Below are positions 16,736 through 23,754 of a stretch of DNA of 64,000 nt, piece by piece. Origin of the DNA: Burkholderia lata (GTDB lineage Bacteria; Pseudomonadota; Gammaproteobacteria; Burkholderiales; Burkholderiaceae); NCBI RefSeq assembly GCF_902499335.1, contig NZ_CABVQK010000010.1, positions 264,308-328,307 on the forward strand, read 5' to 3'. A model generated the notes under the pieces. The model was not told the DNA's origin. It saw only the letters and a program-made list of their open reading frames with translations, and ran no database searches. A program made the position numbers and the translations under genes. Every line of letters starts with the position of its first letter. The stretch's first letter is position 1.

Positions 16736-17178
16736 ACGGTCGCACGTCCGAGTACCGCTCGGCGGGATTCACACTGATCGAGCTGATGATCGTGCTCGCG
16801 ATCGTCGCGGTGCTGGCCGGATGGGGCATCCCGTCGTATCGCGAGCATGTCGTGCGCGTTCATCGCGCGTCGGCGGTCGCCGCGCTGTACCGGGCGGCCC
16901 AACATCTCGAAACACTGGACGGTGTGCCGCCTTCGGCATTGCCGACGGCGCTCACGCAAGCGCCGCCGGACGGGCGCGCGGTGTATCGATTGGCGCTCAG
17001 GCGGCTGGACGGCGACGATTCGCCGGTGAACTATGAACTGGAAGCCATCCCGCTCGACACGGGCCCGATGCACGACGACGCATGCGGCGCATTCACGCTG
17101 CGTTCGGACGGGACGAAAGGCAATGCGCGAAGTGATGGCGCCGACGGACAGGTCGCGGCGTGCTGGGGTGTGCGTTGA
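16732..17178 (+). CDS. Type IV pilin/minor pilin, PilE type
   Basis: The 148-residue prepilin has a textbook site, AG/FTLIELMIVLAIVAVLAGWG (Gly -1, Glu +5), followed by the pilin alpha-1 helix. It ends with a C-terminal pair of cysteines (DDACGAF and VAACWGVR) expected to close the D-region loop. The ATG at 16732 overlaps the PilX-type stop. It closes the operon; no pilY1 gene lies between pilX and pilE, where many operons carry it. Confidence 0.85.
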   Translation: MNGRTSEYRSAGFTLIELMIVLAIVAVLAGWGIPSYREHVVRVHRASAVAALYRAAQHLETLDGVPPSALPTALTQAPPDGRAVYRLALRRLDGDDSPVNYELEAIPLDTGPMHDDACGAFTLRSDGTKGNARSDGADGQVAACWGVR

Positions 17179-17232
17179 GTCCGGATGGAAGGCGCGCCAC
17201 GGCGCATGGCCGTGCGCGCAGGATGCCGGCGG

Positions 17233-17676
17233 TCAGTCGTCTTGCGTGTCGAGCCCGCGCTCGTCGCGGGACTGCTTCCAGATCCGGTAGACCTCCCAAG
17301 CGGCGAAACCGAGGGTGCCCCACTTCAGCGCGGGCCCCGCGCTCGCGCGCAGCAGCGAGCGAACGGGTTTTGCGAGCACGAGCGATGCGAGCGAGCTCAG
17401 CATCGGATACTGGTTGACGAGCTGGCCGAGGCTCGTATTCAGGTTCTTGGCGGACTGGCTGAACTTGTTGGTGGACAGGCCGGGGATGAACACCTTGAGC
17501 CAGCTGAAGCGCGTGACGGCGTGGCGCATTTCGCCGGCGGCTTCCGCGAGTTCGAGCCGCTCGACTTCGGATCGCAGGATCAGCAGTTCCTTGCGGAGCG
17601 CGCGATGCTGCGACGCGCTCCAGTTCGATCGCGACGAATGGGAGCGGGGTGAATTGCCCGTGACGTTCTGGCTCAT
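17233..17676 (-). CDS. Uncharacterised protein, third gene of a YqjD/YqjE-type set
   Basis: I recognise no enzymatic motif in this 147-residue protein. A predicted coiled-coil-like stretch (LRKELLILRSEVERLELAEA) is followed by moderately hydrophobic regions near the C-terminus (SSLASLVLAKPVRSLL and LKWGTLGFAAWEVY). It lies downstream of the YqjE-type gene on the same strand with a 43-base gap, matching the place of YqjK-like genes in enterobacterial yqjDEK. A membrane-associated stress role is possible but only inferred. Confidence 0.6.
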   Translation of the reverse strand: MSQNVTGNSPRSHSSRSNWSASQHRALRKELLILRSEVERLELAEAAGEMRHAVTRFSWLKVFIPGLSTNKFSQSAKNLNTSLGQLVNQYPMLSSLASLVLAKPVRSLLRASAGPALKWGTLGFAAWEVYRIWKQSRDERGLDTQDD

Positions 17677-17719
17677 GGCGCGTCGGCGAAGTAGGTGGAA
17701 GGGGTGAGCGCGACTGCGT

Positions 17720-18109
17720 TCACGGCTTGCCGCGGAACAGCTCGCGGTCTTTCTCGAGTTCGGCGAGCGTCGCCTCGAATACGGTCGGCGCATCGCGCAG
17801 GCCCGAGCGGGCCTTCAGTGCGCATGCGATCCCGCCTGCGGCATACAGCGCGGTGATCGCCGCGAGCGACTGCCAGCGGTAGGTATCCCAGAACGCGATC
17901 GCGACGAGTACGGTCAGGCTGATGAGTGCCATCGTCGCGAGCATCATCGCGGCGAGCCCGAGGAACAGCACGCCCATCAGGCGCTCCTTCTCCTCGGCAA
18001 GCTCGATGCCCACCAGTTCGAGGCGCGTTTGCAGAAGTCCGATCGCGGAGCCGACGAGGCGGCGCAGCGGTCCTTGGCCGGACGGCTGCGAGGTGGTGTC
18101 TGTCGTCAT
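17720..18109 (-). CDS. YqjE-type membrane protein (phage holin superfamily III)
   Basis: The 129-residue protein has an N-terminal amphipathic part (GSAIGLLQTRLELVGIELAEEKERL) and two strongly hydrophobic segments (about 45-70 and 78-97). This is the layout of YqjE proteins, often annotated as phage holin family. It is a chromosomal inner-membrane protein here; there is no other phage gene nearby. It sits between the YqjD/ElaB-type gene and the coiled-coil gene. Confidence 0.8.
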   Translation of the reverse strand: MTTDTTSQPSGQGPLRRLVGSAIGLLQTRLELVGIELAEEKERLMGVLFLGLAAMMLATMALISLTVLVAIAFWDTYRWQSLAAITALYAAGGIACALKARSGLRDAPTVFEATLAELEKDRELFRGKP

Positions 18110-18232
18110 GGGTGAGGTGCGTGCGCGTGCAGTGTGCAGCTAGGACAAAGCCGGCCGGCGGAAACCGCCGGCTGGCTTCGACGCCCGCAGGCCGCGCGAC
18201 GCGGCCAACGGGACGAAACGGCGCAGAGCGCG

Positions 18233-18535
18233 TTACTTGCGGTTGATCAGCAGGCCGATCAGCACGCCGACGCCGGCGGCGACGCCGATCGACGTCCACG
18301 GATGCTCGTGCACGTAGTCGTCGGTCGCGCGTGCGGCTTTCTTGCCCTTCTCGACCACCACGACCTGGACGTCGGCTGCCTTTTCCTTGGCCTGCTTCAG
18401 GCGCGACATGGCTTTCTCGCGCAGCTCGGCCGCACGGTCGCCCGTGCTGCTCGCAGCTTGCTTGAGCAGGTCTTCGGCGTCCGAGAGAACGGTTTTGATA
18501 TCCGACATCAGTTTCTCCTTGTTGATTTCCGACAT
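18233..18535 (-). CDS. ElaB/YqjD/DUF883 family membrane-anchored protein
   Basis: This 101-residue protein is mostly charged helix (MSDIKTVLSDAEDLLKQAA), with the family ending HEHPWTSIGVAAGVGVLIGLLINRK: a C-terminal membrane anchor preceded by the conserved HPW. E. coli members tether stationary-phase ribosomes to the membrane. The ATG at 18535 follows GGGAG by 5 bases; upstream methionines lack such a site. Confidence 0.9.
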   Translation of the reverse strand: MSEINKEKLMSDIKTVLSDAEDLLKQAASSTGDRAAELREKAMSRLKQAKEKAADVQVVVVEKGKKAARATDDYVHEHPWTSIGVAAGVGVLIGLLINRK

Positions 18536-18853
18536 TGCAACTCCCATCGTGCTGTCATGCTGCAGGTTCACATCGTAGCGAAACGCCTGCCTGCTGGCGA
18601 GCCGGGAAGACACACGACGGCAGTGCAAGACCGCATGGTAAACGACTTGTAATCATCAACAGAGCAGCAAACGGGGTGAAAAGTTTCCCGAGTGGCCGCC
18701 CGCTCGGCACCAACACCGGGCAAAAATGACAAAAAAGTATGAATATCAAACGGAATAATCGTTCGCACGCCCCATTGCTTCCCGTAAGCTGACAGACTTT
18801 CCCGCGCCGACCCGGGCGCGGTTTCAACCAGCATCGTTCGAGGAGGGAACATC

Positions 18854-19492
18854 ATGAGTCTGCGTCTTGGCGACATCGCACCGGATTTCGAGCAGGAATC
18901 GAGCCTGGGCACGATCAAGTTTCACGAGTGGCTGGGTGACAGCTGGGGTGTCCTGTTCTCGCACCCGGCCGACTACACGCCGGTGTGCACGACTGAACTC
19001 GGGCTGACCTCGAAGCTGAAGGGCGAATTCGAGAAGCGCAACGTGAAAGTGATCGCGCTGTCGGTCGACGGTGTCGAATCGCACAAGGGCTGGATCAACG
19101 ACATCAACGACACGCAGTCGACGGTCGTCGGTTTCCCGATCATCGCCGATGCGGACCGCAAGGTTTCGCAGCTGTACGACATGATCCACCCGAACGCGAA
19201 CGAAACGCTGACGGTGCGCTCGCTGTTCGTGATCGACCCGAACAAGAAGGTGCGGCTCACCATCACGTACCCGGCCAGCACGGGGCGCAACTTCGACGAA
19301 GTACTGCGCGTGATCGACTCGCTGCAGCTGACCGACAACTACAAGGTCGCGACGCCCGGCAACTGGAAGGATGGCGACGACGTCGTGATCGTGCCGTCAC
19401 TGCAGGATCCGGAAGAGCTGAAGAAGCGCTTCCCGAAGGGTTTCAACGCAGTGCGTCCGTATCTGCGCCTCACGCCGCAGCCGAACAAGTAA
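18854..19492 (+). CDS. 1-Cys peroxiredoxin (Prx6 subfamily)
   Basis: The 212-residue protein has the peroxiredoxin active site HPADYTPVCTTE with C45 as peroxidatic cysteine. I see no other cysteine in the chain, so it is a 1-Cys enzyme that must be recycled by an outside reductant. The C-terminal part (NWKDGDDVVIVPSL, FPKGF) is the Prx6 dimer extension. It reduces hydrogen peroxide and organic peroxides in the cytoplasm. The ATG follows a GAGGAGGG ribosome site. It converges on gcdH with a shared terminator. Confidence 0.92.
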   Translation: MSLRLGDIAPDFEQESSLGTIKFHEWLGDSWGVLFSHPADYTPVCTTELGLTSKLKGEFEKRNVKVIALSVDGVESHKGWINDINDTQSTVVGFPIIADADRKVSQLYDMIHPNANETLTVRSLFVIDPNKKVRLTITYPASTGRNFDEVLRVIDSLQLTDNYKVATPGNWKDGDDVVIVPSLQDPEELKKRFPKGFNAVRPYLRLTPQPNK

Positions 19493-19554
19493 GCATCGGC
19501 TGATGCATGAACGTGGTACCGGGCCAGTGGCCCGGTGCGCGGATCAGATGAAAA

Positions 19555-19590
19555 ACGGCCCGCCCGGCAGTCATGCCGGGCGGGCCGTGT
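19555..19590. terminator. Bidirectional terminator between peroxiredoxin and gcdH
   Basis: A perfect 15-bp stem (19555-19569 with 19574-19588, 4-base loop) has AAAAA on its left and a T-rich stretch on its right, so it can stop both convergent transcripts. A second inverted repeat, 9 bp around one base, lies just upstream at 19518-19536. Confidence 0.85.
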
Positions 19591-19643
19591 CTTTTGCGCG
19601 TGTGTGGCGCGGCGTGGCAGCCGCGCACGCCGCACCTGGACGA

Positions 19644-20831
19644 TCAGAAGAACGCCTGGATGCCCGTCTGCGCGCGGCCGAGGATCAGCGCGTGGATGTC
19701 GTGCGTGCCTTCGTACGTGTTGACCACTTCGAGGTTCACGAGGTGGCGCGCGACGCCGAATTCGTCGGAGATACCGTTGCCGCCGAGCATGTCGCGCGCG
19801 AGTCGTGCGATGTCCAGCGACTTGCCGCACGAATTGCGCTTCATGATCGACGTGATTTCGACGGCCGCCGTGCCTTCGTCCTTCATACGGCCGAGGCGCA
19901 GCACGCCTTGCAGGCCGAGCGTGATTTCGGTCTGCATGTCCGCGAGCTTCTTCTGGATCAGCTGGTTCGCGGCGAGCGGCCGGCCGAATTGGTGGCGGTC
20001 GAGCACGTACTGGCGCGCGGTGTGCCAGCAGGACTCCGCGGCGCCCAGCGCGCCCCATGCGATCCCGTAGCGCGCCGAGTTCAGGCACGTGAACGGGCCG
20101 CGCAGGCCGCTCACGTTCGGCATCAGGTTCTCTTCCGGCATGAACACCTCGTCGAGGACGATCTCGCCGGTGATCGATGCGCGCAGCCCGACCTTGCCGT
20201 GGATCGCGGGCGCCGACAGGCCCTTCCAGCCCTTCTCGAGGATGAAGCCGCGGATCGCGTCCTTGCCGTTCTCCTCCAGCTTCGCCCACACGACGAACAC
20301 GTCGGCGATCGGCGAGTTCGTGATCCACATCTTCGCGCCGGACAGCGAGTAGCCGCCGGGCACCTTCTTCGCGCGGGTGACCATGCTGCCCGGATCGGAG
20401 CCGTGGTTCGGCTCGGTCAGCCCGAAGCAGCCGATCCATTCGCCGGTGGCGAGCTTCGGCAGGTATTTCTGTTTCTGTGCGTCGGAGCCGAATTCATAGA
20501 TCGGCACCATGACGAGCGACGACTGCACGGACATCATCGACCGGTAGCCCGAATCGACGCGCTCGACTTCGCGGGCGATCAGCCCGTAGCTCACGTAATT
20601 GAGGCCGGGGCCGCCGTATTCCTCGGGAATCGTCGGGCCGAGCAGGCCGACTTCGCCCATTTCGCGGAAGATTTCGGCGTCGGTGCGCTCGTGGCGGAAC
20701 GCTTCGGTCACGCGCGGCGCGAGCTTGTCCTGCGCGTAAGCCTGCGCGGCGTCGCGCACCATCCGCTCTTCTTCGGTCAGTTGCTGGTTGAGCAGCAGCG
20801 GATCGTCCCAATGAAAAGTTGCAGCACTCAT
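19644..20831 (-). CDS. gcdH: Glutaryl-CoA dehydrogenase
   Basis: The 395-residue acyl-CoA dehydrogenase oxidises and decarboxylates glutaryl-CoA to crotonyl-CoA in lysine, tryptophan and glutarate breakdown, using FAD. Characteristic segments are FGLTEPNHGSDPGSM, KMWITNSPIADVF and the C-terminal catalytic-base region NTYEGTHDIHALILGR. Length and sequence agree with bacterial GcdH. It is divergent from an IclR gene, the likely regulator. Confidence 0.93.
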   Translation of the reverse strand: MSAATFHWDDPLLLNQQLTEEERMVRDAAQAYAQDKLAPRVTEAFRHERTDAEIFREMGEVGLLGPTIPEEYGGPGLNYVSYGLIAREVERVDSGYRSMMSVQSSLVMVPIYEFGSDAQKQKYLPKLATGEWIGCFGLTEPNHGSDPGSMVTRAKKVPGGYSLSGAKMWITNSPIADVFVVWAKLEENGKDAIRGFILEKGWKGLSAPAIHGKVGLRASITGEIVLDEVFMPEENLMPNVSGLRGPFTCLNSARYGIAWGALGAAESCWHTARQYVLDRHQFGRPLAANQLIQKKLADMQTEITLGLQGVLRLGRMKDEGTAAVEITSIMKRNSCGKSLDIARLARDMLGGNGISDEFGVARHLVNLEVVNTYEGTHDIHALILGRAQTGIQAFF

Positions 20832-20848
20832 CGTCTCATCTCCTGTCG

Positions 20849-20950
20849 ACCCGAGTTAGCGCTTCAGCGCTTACTCGGGTCCCATGCTTTGCGGTCGGCC
20901 CAAGCTGGCGTTTAAGTGCTCACTCGAGCCCATGCTTTGCGGTCGGTCCC
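20849..20950. repeat. Hairpin plus direct repeats in the gcdH leader
   Basis: A 15-bp inverted repeat with one mismatch and a 2-base loop spans 20849-20880. Overlapping it, a segment of about 35 bases (20867-20901) recurs at 20916-20950 with a 48-base period; the core CCCATGCTTTGCGGTCGG is identical in both. The block lies 18 to 119 bases upstream of the gcdH start codon. It may be a regulatory leader or the product of a local duplication. Confidence 0.7.
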
Positions 20951-20983
20951 TGATTCAGTCGGGTTCCATACCTGAGAGTTTGC

Positions 20984-21012
20984 TTGACGGAAGTTCCGCT
21001 GTGCGGAACAAT
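20984..21012 (+). promoter_or_regulatory. Promoter and overlapping palindromic operator of the IclR gene
   Basis: TTGACG and AACAAT stand 17 bases apart. The perfect palindrome GTTCCGCTGTGCGGAAC (20993-21009) fills the spacer and enters the -10 box. IclR-family proteins bind palindromes of this size and type, so autorepression and control of divergent gcdH are likely. Confidence 0.65.
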
Positions 21013-21043
21013 GTTTTGCAAATCGAACCCAGTGTAGCACCAG

Positions 21044-21835
21044 ATGACACTTTCAACCATCGACGAAACCACGATCGACGAACGCAAGTTCGTCGTCGCG
21101 CTCGCGCGCGGGCTCGACCTGCTGCGCGCATTCCGGCCGGGCGAGACGATGCTCGGCAACCGCGACTTCGCGGAGCGCACGGGGCTGCCAAAGGCGACCG
21201 TGAACCGGCTCGCCTACACACTGACCGTGCTCGGCTACCTGCGCTACGACGAGACGCTCGGAAAGTATGCGCTCGACGCCGGCGTGCTGTCGCTCGGCTA
21301 CGCGCTGCTGTCGGGCTCGGGGACGATCGACCTCGCGCGGCCGCACATGCAGGCGCTCGCGCGCGACATCGGCGCGGCCGTGTCGCTCGGCTGCCGCGAC
21401 GGGCTCGACATGATCTATCTGGAGACGATCCGCAGCGAAACCGCGCTGACGCTCGGGCTCGCGCCCGGTTCGCGGCTGTCGATGCTGACGAGTTCGATGG
21501 GGCGCGCGTACCTGGCCGTGCAGCCGGAGGACGTGCGCCGCGCGCTCTATGCGGAGCTGCACCGTGCGGCCGGCGGTGCGGCCGACGCCGATGCGCTCGT
21601 CACCGCCGCGCAGCACGCGGTGGCCGAATTCTCGGCAGGCGGCTGTTGCTATTCATTCCGGGCGTGGCACATGGACGTCAACGCGGCGGCCGTGCCGTTT
21701 CGCGAGCCGCGCGAGGGGCGCTGGCTGATCCTGAGCTGCAGCGGCCCCGCGTCGTCGATGGACGAGGACGTGTTCCGTACGCAGGTCGGGCCGAAGTTGA
21801 AGGCGCTCGCGCAGCGGCTCGGGCAGACGGCCTGA
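21044..21835 (+). CDS. IclR-family transcriptional regulator
   Basis: The 263-residue regulator has an N-terminal winged helix (DFAERTGLPKATVNRLAYTL, about residues 43-62). A C-terminal IclR effector domain follows, with DMIYLETIRSE, SSMGRAYLA and the GGCCYSFRAWH region. Its start is 35 bases after the palindrome. Divergent orientation to gcdH suggests that it controls glutaryl-CoA metabolism, responding to a pathway intermediate; this is inference from position. Confidence 0.9.
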   Translation: MTLSTIDETTIDERKFVVALARGLDLLRAFRPGETMLGNRDFAERTGLPKATVNRLAYTLTVLGYLRYDETLGKYALDAGVLSLGYALLSGSGTIDLARPHMQALARDIGAAVSLGCRDGLDMIYLETIRSETALTLGLAPGSRLSMLTSSMGRAYLAVQPEDVRRALYAELHRAAGGAADADALVTAAQHAVAEFSAGGCCYSFRAWHMDVNAAAVPFREPREGRWLILSCSGPASSMDEDVFRTQVGPKLKALAQRLGQTA

Positions 21836-21970
21836 GCAGCGCGGCGGGCGGTACGGGTTCGGTCGCCGGTACGGGCAGTTACGCACGAGAGTGGTACCGC
21901 CGCCGCCGGTTGTGCCGCAGGGGAACCGCGCGCATGATCGTTCGCCAGCTTGCCGACGAAGAGGTTTGCC

Positions 21971-22381
21971 ATGTCTCACGCAGAACCGATGGAAGGCGGA
22001 TGCGCATGTGGCGCGATCCGGTACAGGATCACCCATGTTCCGACCGACGCCGGTTTTTGCCACTGCCGGCTCTGCCAGCGCACGACCGGCGCGGCGGTCG
22101 TCGCATCCGCATCGGTGCCGATCGACGGGTTCGAATACCTGCAAGGTGAGCCGACGATCTACGCGTCGAGCGCGTGGGGCGAGCGGCGCTTCTGCGGCCG
22201 TTGCGGCGCGCAGCTCGAATACCGGCTCAGCGATGCACCCAAGACGGTCGAGATCAATTGCGCGACGCTCGATGAGCCGTCGCGGCTACGCCCGGCCTGG
22301 CATGTCTGGTCTGGGGATCGCTTCCCGGGCATCGAGATCGGCGACGATCTGCCCAAGTACGACGATGGCGGAAGGGGGTAA
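21971..22381 (+). CDS. GFA-family zinc protein (glutathione-dependent formaldehyde-activating fold)
   Basis: The 136-residue protein carries the family's cysteine sets: GGCACG (two Cys), CHCRLC, and RRFCGRCGAQLEY, which bind zinc. Characterised members handle glutathione-formaldehyde adducts, but most are of unknown function. The ATG at 21971 follows an AGAGG site; the frame extends seven codons upstream without support. It stands alone, so no role can be taken from context. Confidence 0.88.
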   Translation: MSHAEPMEGGCACGAIRYRITHVPTDAGFCHCRLCQRTTGAAVVASASVPIDGFEYLQGEPTIYASSAWGERRFCGRCGAQLEYRLSDAPKTVEINCATLDEPSRLRPAWHVWSGDRFPGIEIGDDLPKYDDGGRG

Positions 22382-22586
22382 GCGGCAGGTAACCTGCCGA
22401 TACTGACTTTGCCGGAAACGAGGCGCTCACGCTCCCGCGAAGCCGGTCTTTCCACGAGGCCGGCAACCACCCGCCGGCCATCGGGCGACGGGTCAAGCCA
22501 GGCCGCCTGATCCCCCGTCACATCACCTGTATTCCACATTCGGCACGCGACGCCCCGCGTGTGCGGACCACCTCATCCACTCAGGC

Positions 22587-23390
22587 TCAGGCCGTCACGA
22601 CCTTCGCAAACACGGGCCCCTGCATGAACCGCACGTCGTGCTGGCGCAGCAGCTCGCACTGCGTTTCGTCGACGACGCCGTCGAAGATCAGCGGAATCCG
22701 CACGCGCTGCGCATACGCGACGAGCGCCTTGACCATCCCGTCGCGCAACGCGATGCCCGCATCCATCTTGATGTAGTCGGGGCGCGCCATCTCCGATTCG
22801 ACCGCGAGGATCCGGCCGGGGTCCGGCAGCTTGTCCGCGACCTTGAAGCCGTGATGCTGGTAGCTGCGCGTCAGGTAGCCGAGGAAGGTCTTGTGCGCGA
22901 CCGCGACCGCCGGCAGCTCGATCACGATCCGCTCGGCCGGCAGCCCGAAGCGCTGCAGCACCGACGAGAAATGCTTGCCGTGGTCGTATTTCACGCTCTT
23001 CAGCAGCCGTTCGTGCACGCGCAGGAACAGCAGCCCATGGCGCTGTGCGCCGAAGAAGTTGATCGCATGCAGCGCGCGCGACAGGCGGTCGATCGCGACG
23101 AGCGTCTGGTCGTCGACGGCCGAGTCGACCGGGTCGTGCGGCGCGCCCGTGACGACGGTGACGGCCTGGAAGCCGAGTTCGTCGCCGTAGCGCTCGATCG
23201 CGTCGGCGAACGACGTCGATTGCGGCGCACCGGGCATCGTCACGTCGTAGATCGGTTCGTAGGCGCTGCCGAGCGTGCGCTCGGGCAGGTTCGCGCTTGC
23301 GGTGCCGCCATCGGCGAGCGTGAGGTGATCCCGCAGATACGGCAGTTGCCCGGCACGGGCGACCAGCTCGGGAATGGTGGGCGGAATCAT
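22587..23390 (-). CDS. Degenerate EAL-domain protein, probably not a c-di-GMP phosphodiesterase
   Basis: The 267-residue protein follows the EAL-domain course but lacks key residues. AYEPIYDV starts the fold, but no EALxR follows. IVIELPA keeps the glutamate of the ELTE(S) strand. The DDFGTG loop is absent, DYIKMDA replaces IKID, and IFDGVVDE stands for AEGVE; it ends with RFMQGPVFAK (normally QGYLF). It probably acts as a binding or scaffold protein in the cytoplasm. It is divergent from the homogentisate operon. Confidence 0.75.
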   Translation of the reverse strand: MIPPTIPELVARAGQLPYLRDHLTLADGGTASANLPERTLGSAYEPIYDVTMPGAPQSTSFADAIERYGDELGFQAVTVVTGAPHDPVDSAVDDQTLVAIDRLSRALHAINFFGAQRHGLLFLRVHERLLKSVKYDHGKHFSSVLQRFGLPAERIVIELPAVAVAHKTFLGYLTRSYQHHGFKVADKLPDPGRILAVESEMARPDYIKMDAGIALRDGMVKALVAYAQRVRIPLIFDGVVDETQCELLRQHDVRFMQGPVFAKVVTA

Positions 23391-23403
23391 CGGCGTAAGA
23401 AGG

Positions 23404-23428
23404 AAAAACGGCGGCCGAACGGGCCGCC
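23404..23428 (-). promoter_or_regulatory. Terminator-like hairpin just upstream of the EAL gene start
   Basis: On the minus strand a GGCGGCC/GGCCGCC stem (23410-23416 and 23422-23428) with a 5-base loop is followed by G and TTTTT, ending about 13 bases before the ATG at 23390. In this position it could attenuate transcription or hide the ribosome site, for which no good Shine-Dalgarno match is visible. Confidence 0.45.
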
Positions 23429-23470
23429 TCGTAGCTTGATATTAGCAGCGCCGGCCAAGCTCGGCTTGGC

Positions 23471-23754
23471 GTTTCGTTCATATGGTTATCCCATCCTCGA
23501 CGCTTCGCCTAGGGTTTACGTTGATTTCACTATTCGTAATTGGTTTTACTATTCGTAAATCCAAGATTTGTCGCCGATCAAGAAATGCGGCATGCGGGCG
23601 CCGCGAAACGGCGCCGTTCACGAATCAACAGGAAGCAAGGAGCGAGACGTGGCGGTTGACAGGAATTGCACGCGGGAGAGCGGCGCGGCGCGCCGGCAGG
23701 CGACGGGCGGGATGACGGGCACGCCGGCGAGCGCCCGGCAGGGTTGAGGAGCGA
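23471..23754. promoter_or_regulatory. Divergent control region with 11-bp direct repeats
   Basis: This is the gene-free region between the EAL gene and the hydroxylase operon. It is AT-richer than its surroundings around 23510-23580. ACTATTCGTAA occurs twice (23529-23539 and 23548-23558), 19 bases apart, about two helical turns, which suggests tandem regulator sites. A CCAAGC/GCTTGG palindrome lies just left of it (23455-23469). No complete consensus promoter was found. Confidence 0.45.

Noticed and set aside
17720..18109. Holin-type protein as a sign of a prophage
   Set aside because: It is a YqjE-type chromosomal protein next to an ElaB/YqjD gene; no integrase, capsid or lysis genes are nearby.
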